Source: Alphaproteobacteria bacterium (GTDB lineage: Bacteria > Pseudomonadota > Alphaproteobacteria > Micavibrionales > UBA2020). From it: DNA of 24,227 nucleotides. Position numbers and translations under genes: made by a program. Under the pieces are notes generated by a model. It was not told the origin of the DNA, searched no databases, and saw nothing but the letters and a program-made list of their open reading frames with translations. This document shows positions 1 through 7,701 of the stretch, in pieces (position 1 is the first letter of the stretch; the number at the start of each line of letters is the position of its first letter). The stretch is from NCBI GenBank assembly GCA_020853455.1, contig JADYYV010000116.1, forward strand, positions 1-24,227, in the 5' to 3' direction.

Positions 1-64
1 ACGCATGATAAACCGGCTTTTGAACGTGCTGTTTCCAAGCCGCCACCAACCAGCGAGTACCGTC

Positions 65-1081
65 ATGAAAATCGCCAAACTGCCCGAAACCGCCCGCAAT
101 CAGGCCGCATCCGCCGAAACCATCGAACCCGGCCGCCGCGTACTGATGACCGAGGTCGAGGCGCTGCTGCAGCTGGCGGGCTTCCTGAACGACAGTTTCT
201 ATCAGGCGATTGAAATGATGTCGGCCGCCGAAGGCCGCGTGATCGTGACCGGCATGGGCAAGAGCGGCCATGTGGCGCGCAAGATTGCGGCCACCATGTC
301 GTCGACCGGCACGCCCGCCTTCTTCGTCCACCCCGCCGAAACCAGCCACGGCGACATGGGCATGATCGTGCGCGGCGACGTGGTGCTGGCGATGTCGAAT
401 TCCGGCGAGGCGAAAGAACTCCTCGACCTCATCGAATATACGCGCCGCTTCGCGATCCCGCTGATCGGCGTGACCAGCCGCCCTGAATCGACGCTGGGCC
501 AGAAATCGGATGTCGTGCTGCTGCTGCCGCCCTGCCCCGAAGCCTGCCCGAACGGCCTTGCCCCCACCACCTCCACCACCATGACGATGGCGCTGGGCGA
601 CGCGCTGGCGATCACGCTTTTGGAGCGCAAGGGCTTCAGCGCGAAAGACTTCAAGATTTTCCACCCCGGCGGCAAGCTGGGCCAGCAACTGATGAAGGTA
701 TCGGAAATCATGCATACCGGCGACGCGCTGCCGGTCGCACCGGAAACCGCGCTGGTGCGCGATGTGATCCCGACCATCAGCGCCAAGGGTTTTGGTTGCG
801 TGGCATTGGTGAACGCAGACGGCACAATGGCCGGCCTGATCACCGACGGCGACATCCGCCGCCACTTAAGCGCCGACCTGATGGACAAACAGGCGAAAGA
901 CATCATGACCAAGTCGCCCAAGGTCACCGGCCCCGACATGCTGGTCGCCGAAGCGATGGCCGTGATGAACGACCTGAAAAACACCTTCCGCAAGATCACG
1001 GCGCTGGTCGTGGTCGATGACGCCGGCAAGCCGGTCGGCCTGCTGCACCTCCATGATTGCCTGAGAGCGGGTTTTGCCTAA
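65..1081 (+). CDS. kdsD: Arabinose-5-phosphate isomerase (KdsD/KpsF family)
   Basis: Converts ribulose 5-phosphate to arabinose 5-phosphate, the first step towards Kdo for LPS, in the cytosol. The protein of 338 residues has an N-terminal SIS domain (about 40-185) and two C-terminal CBS repeats (about 210-335). Visible family motifs are TGMGKSGH near residue 62, SNSGEAKE near 111, EACPNGLAPTTST near 159 and FHPGGKLG near 199; these carry the Lys, Glu, Glu and His positions known to matter in E. coli KdsD. An in-frame ATG at position 5 would add 20 residues, but the start at 65 gives a length closer to the usual 320-330. The stop overlaps the lptC start by 8 bp, so it is probably translated together with the LPS transport genes. 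The family call is firm; KdsD versus the capsule or glucitol paralogue is inferred from the lpt neighbours. Confidence 0.93.
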   Translation: MKIAKLPETARNQAASAETIEPGRRVLMTEVEALLQLAGFLNDSFYQAIEMMSAAEGRVIVTGMGKSGHVARKIAATMSSTGTPAFFVHPAETSHGDMGMIVRGDVVLAMSNSGEAKELLDLIEYTRRFAIPLIGVTSRPESTLGQKSDVVLLLPPCPEACPNGLAPTTSTTMTMALGDALAITLLERKGFSAKDFKIFHPGGKLGQQLMKVSEIMHTGDALPVAPETALVRDVIPTISAKGFGCVALVNADGTMAGLITDGDIRRHLSADLMDKQAKDIMTKSPKVTGPDMLVAEAMAVMNDLKNTFRKITALVVVDDAGKPVGLLHLHDCLRAGFA

Positions 1082-1742
1082 AAAACCCAAACCCCGCAGC
1101 GCAAATTCCACCCGCCTTGCCGCGCGCGGCGGCGGCTATAGCTGGTTCGTGCGCATTTCCAAAGTCACGCTGCCGCTGGCGGCGCTGGGGCTGATCGGCC
1201 TTGTCGTCGCGCGCCTGTCGCAGGACCCGCGCCAGATACAGCTGACCGAATTGCCGACCAAGGAAAAAACCGCGCCCGGACAGGTTGAACTGGTCAAGGC
1301 GCGCTATGAAGGCATGGATGCGCAGGGCCGCAAATACACCGTCAGCGCCGACAAGGCCGTGCGCAACATGCTGTCGGACGAAGCGGTGACGCTGGAAAAA
1401 CCGAATGCAGAAATGGCGCTGGATGGCGGCAGCATGATCCGCGTGCAGGCCGAAAAAGGCGACTACGACAACAAGGCGGGAAAACTCTCCCTCTCCGGCG
1501 GCGTCATCGTGTCGCATGACAGCGGCTACGAAATGCACCTGCAGGACGTCAAGGTCGATGTGGCGACGCGCCACGCCGCCACGCAGAACCCCGTCAGCGC
1601 GCAGGGCCCCGCCGGCGCCTTGCAGGCGCAGAACATGGATGTGTCCGATAGCGGCGATCTGGTCATTTTCGGCGGCCCCGCCTTCCTGACGCTGCAAAAC
1701 CTGAAACCGAAACTGCAGCCGGTGAAAAAGGGGCGCGGATGA
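1074..1742 (+). CDS. lptC: LPS export ABC transporter periplasmic protein LptC
   Basis: Probable LptC, the single-pass inner-membrane bitopic protein that hands LPS from LptBFG to LptA. The 222 residues show a basic N terminus (Lys/Arg-rich, 1-25), one hydrophobic anchor at about 29-46, then a periplasmic region of alternating short strands typical of the OstA/LptC beta-jellyroll. The start is a TTG that overlaps the end of kdsD by 8 bp; no ATG exists near the N terminus, so the unusual start seems real. The gene ends in a 4 bp overlap with lptA. LptC sequences are poorly conserved, so the assignment leans on topology and on sitting directly before lptA-lptB. Confidence 0.88.
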   Translation: MPKKPKPRSANSTRLAARGGGYSWFVRISKVTLPLAALGLIGLVVARLSQDPRQIQLTELPTKEKTAPGQVELVKARYEGMDAQGRKYTVSADKAVRNMLSDEAVTLEKPNAEMALDGGSMIRVQAEKGDYDNKAGKLSLSGGVIVSHDSGYEMHLQDVKVDVATRHAATQNPVSAQGPAGALQAQNMDVSDSGDLVIFGGPAFLTLQNLKPKLQPVKKGRG

Positions 1743-2521
1743 AACAGATTTCCCTGATCGCGGCATTGCTGATGCTATCGACCGCCGCCGCCGCGCAGCT
1801 GCCGGCGGGCGACAGCAACGCGCCGGTTGAAATTTCAGCCAAGCATTCGCTGGAATGGAATCGCAAGGCGAAAACTTACACCGCGCGCGAAAACGCGCTG
1901 GCAAAACAGGGCGCCTTCCAGATTTCCAGCGACCTGCTGACCGCGCATTACACCGACGACAAAAACGCGGGCGACATCAGCACGCTGAACGCCGACGGCC
2001 ATGTGATCATCCAGTCGCCGCCCTATGCGGCCTATGGCGACAACGCGGTCTATAACGTCGTCGACAGTTCCGCCCAGCTGACCGGCGGCGACCTGCGCAT
2101 CGAAACGCCGACGGAGCGCCTGACCGCCAGGCACAAGATCGAATTCTTCGGCCTTGAAAACAAGATGACGGCGATCGGCGACGCAGTCGCCGTGCGCGGC
2201 ACCGACACCATGCGCGCAAACGTCATGACCGCTTATTTTTACAAAGCGCCGACCGGCAAGCTGGCGCTGCAAAAAATCACCGCCGAGGGCAGCGTATCGA
2301 TCAAGACGCTGAAGGAAACGCTGACCGGCAGCCGCGGCATTTACGATGTCGTGGCCGGCAAGGCGACGCTGACCGGCAAGATCCGCGTGCTGCAGGGCGA
2401 TAACTGGCTGGAAGGCACGCGCGCCGTGGTGGACTTGAAAACCGGCGTCAGCCAGCTATTTGCCGAGGGCGGCGACGGGCGCGTAAAGGGCCTGTTTTAC
2501 CCCAAGAAGAAAACACCATGA
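1739..2521 (+). CDS. lptA: LPS transport periplasmic protein LptA (OstA-like)
   Basis: Periplasmic bridge protein that carries LPS from LptC to LptD. The 260-residue product begins with a clear Sec signal peptide (MKQISLIAALLMLSTAAAA, cleavage likely near residue 19-20), followed by an OstA-type repeat domain with the phrase PVEISAKHSLEWNRKAKTY near residue 30 and many short beta strands. It is longer than the 185-residue E. coli LptA, which is common in alphaproteobacteria. The start overlaps the lptC stop by 4 bp (ATGA), and its own stop overlaps the lptB start in the same way, so it sits inside a tightly coupled operon. Confidence 0.9.
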   Translation: MKQISLIAALLMLSTAAAAQLPAGDSNAPVEISAKHSLEWNRKAKTYTARENALAKQGAFQISSDLLTAHYTDDKNAGDISTLNADGHVIIQSPPYAAYGDNAVYNVVDSSAQLTGGDLRIETPTERLTARHKIEFFGLENKMTAIGDAVAVRGTDTMRANVMTAYFYKAPTGKLALQKITAEGSVSIKTLKETLTGSRGIYDVVAGKATLTGKIRVLQGDNWLEGTRAVVDLKTGVSQLFAEGGDGRVKGLFYPKKKTP

Positions 2522-3297
2522 CAACCAAAGCGCCGAGCGAGAAGAAGACCCCCGACCTGACGCCCGTATCCAGCGCGTCGGGGCTGGTCGTCGAACACCT
2601 GATGAAACGCTATAAGCGCCGCCCCGTTCTGCGCGACGTGTCGCTGACCGTCAAGCGCGGCGAAGCGGTTGGCTTGCTGGGCCCGAACGGCGCGGGAAAA
2701 ACCACCTGTTTCTATATCGTGACCGGCCTGATCGACGCCGACAGCGGCAGCATCAAGCTGGACGGCAAGGATATCACGCGCCTGCCGATGTACCGCCGCG
2801 CGCGCATGGGTATCGGTTATCTGCCGCAAGAGTCGTCCATTTTCCGTGGCCTGAACGTCGAGGATAATATCCGCAGCATTTTGCAGGTGGTGGAGGAAGA
2901 CCATCACCGCCGCGAACATATGCTGGAGGAGCTGCTGGCCGAATTTTCGATCACGCATCTGCGCTTCACGCCGTCGATCGCGCTGTCGGGCGGGGAACGC
3001 CGCCGCGTCGAAATCGCCCGCGCGCTTGCCACCCACCCGCAATTCATCCTGCTGGACGAACCGCTGGCCGGCATCGACCCGATTGCCGTCGGTGAAATCC
3101 GCGATCTGGTAAAACAGGTCAAGAACCGCAATATCGGCGTGCTGATTACCGACCACAACGTGCGCGACACGCTGGATATCGTCGACCGCGCCTATATCCT
3201 GCATGGCGGGCAGGTGTTGATGGAGGGTAAACCCTCCGACATCGTCGCGCACAAGGATGTCCGCCGCGTTTATCTGGGCGAGAAATTCAGCCTTTAA
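2518..3297 (+). CDS. lptB: LPS export ABC transporter ATP-binding protein LptB
   Basis: Cytoplasmic ATPase that powers LPS extraction from the inner membrane with LptF and LptG (not in this window). The 259 residues contain every ABC motif: Walker A GPNGAGKTT (55-63), the Q-loop YLPQESSIF (about 101-109), signature LSGGERRR (156-163), Walker B FILLDEPLAGIDP (about 176-188) and the switch histidine in TDHNV (203). An extra N-terminal stretch of about 20 polar residues precedes the usual start of the domain. The gene overlaps lptA by 4 bp. The phrase TDHNVRDTL and the GLNVEDN segment are typical of LptB rather than other ABC ATPases. Confidence 0.96.
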   Translation: MTTKAPSEKKTPDLTPVSSASGLVVEHLMKRYKRRPVLRDVSLTVKRGEAVGLLGPNGAGKTTCFYIVTGLIDADSGSIKLDGKDITRLPMYRRARMGIGYLPQESSIFRGLNVEDNIRSILQVVEEDHHRREHMLEELLAEFSITHLRFTPSIALSGGERRRVEIARALATHPQFILLDEPLAGIDPIAVGEIRDLVKQVKNRNIGVLITDHNVRDTLDIVDRAYILHGGQVLMEGKPSDIVAHKDVRRVYLGEKFSL

Positions 3298-3356
3298 ATA
3301 TTGAGCTGGTCTTGCTAAGCTTTGCTGTCATGTCAAAAACAGCAGGTGCAAACGCC

Positions 3357-3908
3357 ATGACGAAACTCCGCTTTTTTCTGGATTCCGAATTCAACGAACA
3401 TGTGCAACCCCACATGCTCGACCCCATCAGCATTGCCCTGGTGCCGGAGGATAAACGCGCCCCCGCCTATTACGGCGTCAGCGCGGAATTCAACGCCGCC
3501 GCCCTTACCCCGTGGCTGCAGGAAAATGTCGCAAAACACCTGCCGCCCGAAAACGCGCGGCGCAGCAATCCGGCGATTGCACAGGAAATGTCGGACTACC
3601 TGAAGACTTTTGCAAACAGGGCAGAGCCCGTCACAGCTGTCGAAATCTGGGCCTATAACGGCGGTACGGATCAGGTGGTGCTGGCGAATTTCTTCGGCGG
3701 GTTGATGGGGTTGCGGCAGGTGTTCAGGGATGCGGGATTGCCCGCGCCCGCCTTCCGCGACGCCAAGGAACTGGTGCGGGCGACGGGTGAAAAACTGCCG
3801 CCGCCGAAAGATGCCCATGACAGCCTTGCCGATGCCATTTGGACACGCGACCTTTTCCACCATCTGGCGCCGAAACTGACGCCGGAGCAGCGGTTTTTGA
3901 TCAAATAG
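3357..3908 (+). CDS. Small DEDD-type 3'-5' exoribonuclease (Rv2179c-like)
   Basis: Predicted 183-residue nuclease of the Rv2179c-like exoribonuclease family, which trims 3' ends of RNA. The first acidic pair is in FFLDSEFNE (Asp9 and Glu11); a later Asp lies in the GGTDQVVLANFF segment; the C-terminal HDSLADAIWTRDLF supplies the His and Asp expected of a DEDDh active site. The ATG at 3357 is preferred because the protein then begins just before the first catalytic motif and has a GCAGGTG-like ribosome site upstream; TTG at 3312 and ATG at 3330 are in-frame alternatives. It lies between lptB and rpoN, where other alphaproteobacteria generally have no gene. The family assignment is by motif recall, so the substrate is unknown. 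Confidence 0.72.
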   Translation: MTKLRFFLDSEFNEHVQPHMLDPISIALVPEDKRAPAYYGVSAEFNAAALTPWLQENVAKHLPPENARRSNPAIAQEMSDYLKTFANRAEPVTAVEIWAYNGGTDQVVLANFFGGLMGLRQVFRDAGLPAPAFRDAKELVRATGEKLPPPKDAHDSLADAIWTRDLFHHLAPKLTPEQRFLIK

Positions 3909-3943
3909 CGCAGGCCGCCCCCGCATCTGGTCAATCCCCTGAA

Positions 3944-3962
3944 AAATGCTATAATTGAAGCA
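3944..3962 (+). promoter_or_regulatory. Promoter of rpoN (extended -10)
   Basis: A perfect TATAAT at 3950-3955 is preceded by TG one base before it (TGCTATAAT), an extended -10. The -35 region at 3927-3932 (CTGGTC) is a weak match, as expected for extended -10 promoters. Transcription would start near 3962, leaving a short leader before the ATG at 3979. This also argues against the in-frame TTG at 3955 as the rpoN start. Confidence 0.6.
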
Positions 3963-3978
3963 GGGAGAATTCAGGGCG

Positions 3979-5532
3979 ATGGCGATCAATCAAAGGCTTG
4001 ATATCAAACAGGGTCAGTCCCTGACGATGACGCCGCAATTGCAGCAGGCGATCAAGCTGTTGCAGATGTCCAACCTTGAACTGGCCGAATTCGTCGAGGC
4101 CGAGCTGGAAAAAAACCCCCTGCTGGAGCGCGACGACAGCATGTCGGCCGAGCGCCACGAACCGGACGCGCCCGCACCGGACGGCGAGGGCGGCGAGGCT
4201 GGCGAGATACCGGCCGCAACCGGCGACGAAACGGGCGACCATAGCGGCGAAAGCGCCGACGCCCCCCAGCGCGAGGAGCGCGAGCTGGACACCGATTTCG
4301 ACAACGTCTTCACCGGCGGCAGCATGGCCGAACAGGAAGGCGGTTACGACGCCTTCGCCACCAACAGCTTCGGCGATGTGGGCAAGGGCGGCAGCCTGAA
4401 ATTCGACGACCCCGAATTCGGCTTTGAAAACACGATGGCGAAGGAAGCAACCTTACGCGATTATCTGGAAGAACAGATCGCCGTCGATTTCGACGACAAC
4501 AAGGATCAGGCGATCGCCCGCCTGATGCTCGATTACCTCGATGAATCCGGATATTTCCGCACCGATGTCGCGGCGCTGGCCGAACGGCTTGGCACGACCA
4601 GGGAGCGCGTGGAGGGCATCCTTGCGAAACTGCAGGACATGGACCCCGCGGGATTATTCGCCCGCAACCTGAGCGAATGTCTTGCCCTGCAATTGAAGGA
4701 ACAGGACCGCCTTGATCCTGCGATGCAGAAACTGGTCGAAAACCTCGACGTGCTGGCATCGCATGACCTGAAAAAGCTGAAGGCGCTGTGCGGCGTCGAT
4801 GATGCCGACCTGAAAGAAATGATTTCCGAGATCAAGGCGCTGAACCCGAAACCCGCGCTGGAATTCGAGCATTTCGTGTCGCAGACCGTGGTGCCCGACG
4901 TGCTGATGAAACCGCTGCCGAAATCCAAGGGCGGCGGCTGGGCGGTAGAGCTGAACAACGATACGCTGCCGCGCGTGCTGGTGAACCGCCGTTATTACAC
5001 CGAAATCAGCAACAGCGCGAAGCAGAAGAAGGACAAGGAATATCTGTCCGAGCAGCTGAACACCGCCAACTGGCTGATCAAGGCGATGGACCAGCGCGCG
5101 GAGACGATTTTGAAAACCGCGTCGCAGATCATTTTGCAGCAGGAAGATTTCTTCAATTACGGCGTCGAATACCTGAAGCCGCTGGTGCTGAAGGATATCG
5201 CCGCCGTGATCGGCATGCATGAAAGCACCGTTTCCCGCGTCACCACCAACAAATATATCGGCACGCCGCGCGGCGTGTTCGAACTGAAATACTTTTTCTC
5301 CTCCGGTGTGTCGTCGTCCGACGGCGCGGCGGAGTTTTCGTCGGAAGCGGTTAAATCGCGCATCAAGGGGCATATCGACGCGGAACCCGCGACCGCGATT
5401 TTGTCGGATGACGATCTGGTCGATCTTTTGAAGAAAGACGGCATCGAAATCGCGCGCCGTACGGTTGCGAAATACCGCGAGGCGATGAAGATTCCGTCAT
5501 CCGTCCAGCGCCGCCGCCAGAAAAACGCATAA
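3979..5532 (+). CDS. rpoN: RNA polymerase sigma-54 factor RpoN
   Basis: Alternative sigma factor that recognises -24/-12 promoters and needs AAA+ activators. The 517-residue protein has the Gln/Leu-rich region I (LTMTPQLQQAIKLLQMSNLEL, residues about 15-35), an acidic Asp/Glu/Gly-rich linker (about 50-130), the core-binding region (about 150-330), a helix-turn-helix near ESTVSRVTTNKYI, and the diagnostic RpoN box ARRTVAKYREAMKIPSS close to the C terminus. The ATG at 3979 follows a purine-rich stretch and lies downstream of a strong -10 element; a TTG at 3955 is less likely. It is followed by hpf and ptsN, the usual partners in proteobacteria. Confidence 0.97.
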   Translation: MAINQRLDIKQGQSLTMTPQLQQAIKLLQMSNLELAEFVEAELEKNPLLERDDSMSAERHEPDAPAPDGEGGEAGEIPAATGDETGDHSGESADAPQREERELDTDFDNVFTGGSMAEQEGGYDAFATNSFGDVGKGGSLKFDDPEFGFENTMAKEATLRDYLEEQIAVDFDDNKDQAIARLMLDYLDESGYFRTDVAALAERLGTTRERVEGILAKLQDMDPAGLFARNLSECLALQLKEQDRLDPAMQKLVENLDVLASHDLKKLKALCGVDDADLKEMISEIKALNPKPALEFEHFVSQTVVPDVLMKPLPKSKGGGWAVELNNDTLPRVLVNRRYYTEISNSAKQKKDKEYLSEQLNTANWLIKAMDQRAETILKTASQIILQQEDFFNYGVEYLKPLVLKDIAAVIGMHESTVSRVTTNKYIGTPRGVFELKYFFSSGVSSSDGAAEFSSEAVKSRIKGHIDAEPATAILSDDDLVDLLKKDGIEIARRTVAKYREAMKIPSSVQRRRQKNA

Positions 5533-5589
5533 TCAAAAGACATAATAAATGACTATACGGCTGGATTCATTGCCGAATCCCGCCTGTCG

Positions 5590-5618
5590 TTGACGGGGTG
5601 TTCAAAAATCTATATTTA
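5590..5618 (+). promoter_or_regulatory. Sigma-70-type promoter of hpf-ptsN
   Basis: TTGACG at 5590-5595 and TATTTA at 5613-5618 are separated by exactly 17 bp. Transcription would begin near 5625, giving a leader of about 90 nt before hpf. Upstream, GGATTC (5563-5568) and GAATCC (5575-5580) form a 6 bp inverted repeat with a 6 bp loop just past the rpoN stop. Confidence 0.55.
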
Positions 5619-5644
5619 TTTGAAGCAATTAAGGGGTCTGGCAC

Positions 5645-5668
5645 GTTGAATTTAAGGCTTTTTTCAAC
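5645..5668 (+). repeat. Inverted repeat in the hpf leader
   Basis: GTTGAA (5645-5650) is repeated as TTCAAC (5663-5668) with 12 bases between. The first arm directly adjoins CTGGCAC, a good match to the -24 half of a sigma-54 promoter. The element may be a hairpin in the hpf leader or a protein-binding site; a 6 bp arm can also occur by chance. Confidence 0.3.
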
Positions 5669-5716
5669 TTAACGCGCCTAGAATTAAGACGGTAATAAAC
5701 AACGGGGATAAACACC

Positions 5717-6391
5717 ATGGAACTGACAGTCAAAGGCAAACACCTTGATGTGGGTGATTCACTGCGCGAACACGTGCGCTCCAACCTGACCACCGCCGCC
5801 GCGAAATACTTCCGCGAGCCGATCGAGGCCACCGTTGTTTTCACCAAGGAAAAAAACCACCGCTACAAGGCCGATATTTCCATCCATGTCGGCCACGGCA
5901 TCGTGCTGGAAGCGCATAACGAAGCGGACGATCCCTACCCCGCATTCGACGGCGCGTCTAAAAACGTCGTCAAACGCCTGTCGAAATTCAAGGACCGCCT
6001 GAAAGACCACCACAAGCGCCAGGGCGTGTCGGAAACGACCGCCGCCGCCTACACCACCTTTGCCGGCAGCAATGAAAACGAAGCCGAAGGCGGCAAGGAA
6101 CCCGCGGTCATCGCCGAAATGGATACGCAAGTCCCGACGCTGGCAGTTGCCGACGCGGTCCTGCGCCTTGAACTGGGCAATGCGCCCGCGCTGTTGTTCA
6201 AGAACCCCGGTCATGGCGGCTACAACATGGTTTACCGCCGCAAGGACGGCAATATCGGCTGGGTCGATCCCGATGGTTCGGCACCCAGGAAAAAGCCGGT
6301 CAAAGAAGAAAAACCTGCCGCAAAGGCAGCCCCTGCAAAGGCACCCGCCAAGCAGGACAAGAAAAAGGCGAAAGCCGGAAAGAGAAGGTAA
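5717..6391 (+). CDS. hpf: Ribosome hibernation promoting factor, long form
   Basis: Binds idle 70S ribosomes and, in the long form, joins them into 100S dimers in stationary phase. The 224-residue product has the N-terminal ribosome-binding domain (about 1-105, starting MELTVKGKHLDVGDSLREHV), a variable linker (about 106-140), and the C-terminal dimerisation domain with LLFKNPGHGGYNMVYRRKDG near residues 160-180 and IGWVDP after it. Past that domain it has an unusual basic tail of about 35 residues (Lys, Ala, Pro), which most long HPFs lack. The order rpoN-hpf-ptsN is conserved. The AAC-rich ATG context at 5717 is preceded by AACGGGGAT as ribosome site. Confidence 0.94.
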   Translation: MELTVKGKHLDVGDSLREHVRSNLTTAAAKYFREPIEATVVFTKEKNHRYKADISIHVGHGIVLEAHNEADDPYPAFDGASKNVVKRLSKFKDRLKDHHKRQGVSETTAAAYTTFAGSNENEAEGGKEPAVIAEMDTQVPTLAVADAVLRLELGNAPALLFKNPGHGGYNMVYRRKDGNIGWVDPDGSAPRKKPVKEEKPAAKAAPAKAPAKQDKKKAKAGKRR

Positions 6392-6452
6392 CTGCCCGAT
6401 AGGCTATACAAATACGGGCTGACCTCTTGAAAAGGCGGCCACGCATGGGCAG

Positions 6453-6914
6453 ATGATTTGTATGATAACCGCAGACCTTATTATCCCTGACCTGAAGGCG
6501 ACCAGCAAAAAGCAGGCGTTCCGCACGATTGCGGACGCGCTGGTGCCTGTCATCGGCGGCTCCCCCGAATTCCTGTTCGACGCATTGATGGCGCGCGAGC
6601 GCATCGGCTCGACGGGCATCGGGGGCGGCGTCGCCATTCCGCATGTGAAGCTAGGCCATATCGACCGCATTTACGGGGCGCTGGTGCGTCTTGAAACGCC
6701 GGTCGATTACGACGCGATCGACGGCGAACCCGTTGACCTGATTTTCATGATGCTGGTGCCGGAAGACAGCAAGACGACGCAGCATTTGAAAGTGCTGGCG
6801 CGTATCTCGCGTTTCCTGAAGGACAATGAAACCTGCAGCGGCATCCGCGGCACCTGCCAGCAGGAAAAGATCGCGGAACTGCTCACCGAATGGGCGCGCA
6901 ATCAGGCGGCGTGA
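6453..6914 (+). CDS. ptsN: Nitrogen-PTS EIIA component PtsN (EIIA-Ntr)
   Basis: Phosphoacceptor protein of the nitrogen phosphotransferase system, a regulator rather than a sugar transporter. The 153 residues form one PTS EIIA type-2 domain; the phosphorylated histidine is His64 in GGGVAIPHVKLG, and PEDSKTTQHLKVLARISRFL follows near residues 105-125. Two in-frame ATGs, at 6453 and 6462, are possible starts and change the length by three residues; the protein more naturally begins MITADLI at 6462. It sits 61 bp after hpf and ends 13 bp before a convergent gene on the minus strand. PTSNtr partners (PtsP, NPr) are not in the window. Confidence 0.95.
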   Translation: MICMITADLIIPDLKATSKKQAFRTIADALVPVIGGSPEFLFDALMARERIGSTGIGGGVAIPHVKLGHIDRIYGALVRLETPVDYDAIDGEPVDLIFMMLVPEDSKTTQHLKVLARISRFLKDNETCSGIRGTCQQEKIAELLTEWARNQAA

Positions 6915-6927
6915 TTTCAGTTTTTAA

Positions 6928-7158
6928 TTAATGGACGGAGACGAGATCCAGCTCGTGGTGGCGCGCCGATGACAGCGCGGCATTCGAATCGCCCTGCACG
7001 GCCAGCGCCGTGCCGTCCGCCGCATGCAGCACCCAGGCCGGCTTGCCGTTCACCTGGTATTGCTTCACATAGCCGACTTCCTCGAGGCCGAGTTTCTTGA
7101 GGTCCGACTGCGTCATCAGGAAAGGGATGTAGTTTTCGGGCAGGAAATTGCTTTTCAT
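6928..7158 (-). CDS. DUF1150 family protein
   Basis: A 76-residue protein of the DUF1150 family, whose function is unknown. The conserved core is visible: LGLEEVGYVKQYQVNGKPAW followed by LHAADGTALAV and the C-terminal HHELDLVSVH. The start at 7158 is chosen because GAGG lies about 9 bases upstream and because longer in-frame starts would run into the hsp20 coding region. It is placed 22 bp after the hsp20 stop, a pairing that recurs in alphaproteobacteria and suggests a link with the heat response; that link is inference. It converges with ptsN. Confidence 0.82.
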   Translation of the reverse strand: MKSNFLPENYIPFLMTQSDLKKLGLEEVGYVKQYQVNGKPAWVLHAADGTALAVQGDSNAALSSARHHELDLVSVH

Positions 7159-7180
7159 TATTTTACCTCGCCTTCTTATG

Positions 7181-7675
7181 TTACTTCGGCATGTCTTTGT
7201 TGTCACGCGAAACATCCGCGGACACATCAATCGTCTGCGATTTTTTCCCGTCTTTTCCGGACTTTATCGCGATTGTTTGAACCGTCGTTTCGGGCAGTAT
7301 CCGGCGCAGGTCGATATTCAAAAGTCCGTTATCGAGCGCGGCACCCGTAACTTCGATATCTTCGCTGAGGATGAACGAGCGCTGGAACTGGCGCGTGGCG
7401 ATGCCACGATGCAGGAACACGCGGGACTCGTCGTTTTCTTCCGCAGCCTTGCGGCCGCGAATGACGAGCTGGTTGTTTTCCAGCTGCACCGACAGATCAT
7501 CCATTTCAAAACCCGCTACCGCAATCGTGATGCGCAGCAGCGTATCGCTGACCTGTTCGATGTTATAGGGCGGATAGCCTTCGGTGGCGGCGCGTTGTGC
7601 GCGGTCGAGCGCGCGTTCGAACTGGTCGAAACCGAGCAGGAAGGGGCTGTCAAAAAGTGACAGGCGGCGTGTCAT
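7181..7675 (-). CDS. Small heat-shock protein Hsp20 (IbpA-like)
   Basis: ATP-independent holdase that binds unfolding proteins. The 164 residues show the YPPYNIEQ start of the alpha-crystallin domain near 34-41, RITIAVAGF near 48-56, the GIATRQFQRSF segment near 92-102 and the closing ALDNGLLNIDL motif near 112-122, which matches the A-x-x-x-G-L-L signature of class A IbpA proteins. A C-terminal I-x-I/V-type motif is not certain. The ATG at 7675 has AAGGAG 7 bases upstream, but this ribosome site lies in a hairpin (see the thermometer entry). A heat-shock-like promoter precedes it and DUF1150 follows in the same transcript. Confidence 0.93.
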   Translation of the reverse strand: MTRRLSLFDSPFLLGFDQFERALDRAQRAATEGYPPYNIEQVSDTLLRITIAVAGFEMDDLSVQLENNQLVIRGRKAAEENDESRVFLHRGIATRQFQRSFILSEDIEVTGAALDNGLLNIDLRRILPETTVQTIAIKSGKDGKKSQTIDVSADVSRDNKDMPK

Positions 7676-7681
7676 GGTCGT

Positions 7682-7701
7682 GCTCCTTGTGACAAGCGAG
7701 C
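7682..7701 (-). promoter_or_regulatory. ROSE-type RNA thermometer hairpin over the hsp20 ribosome site
   Basis: Read on the hsp20 mRNA, the 20 nt just before the start fold as arm GCUC-(G)-CUUG, loop UCA, arm CAAG-GAGC. That gives eight pairs with one bulged G, and AAGGAG is fully inside the stem. The pairing block U-C-G-C-U against AGGA with the middle G unpaired is the hallmark of ROSE elements, thermometers known before small heat-shock genes of alphaproteobacteria. Melting at higher temperature would free the ribosome site. The structure is by eye; the function is inferred from the family. Confidence 0.65.

Noticed and set aside
996..1904. A 302-codon minus-strand open frame opposite lptC
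   Set aside because: Arg/Ala/His-rich composition and no motif; the plus strand carries a well-supported, tightly coupled operon here.
3955..3978. TTG at 3955 as the rpoN start
   Set aside because: It overlaps the TATAAT promoter element; ATG at 3979 gives the family N terminus.
5638..5660. A complete sigma-54 promoter before hpf
   Set aside because: The -24 half matches but no GC occurs at the -12 position with the required spacing, so only a half site is reported.
6392..6452. CTGCCC / GGGCAG pairing between hpf and ptsN
   Set aside because: Only 6 bp over a 49 bp loop; this could easily arise by chance.
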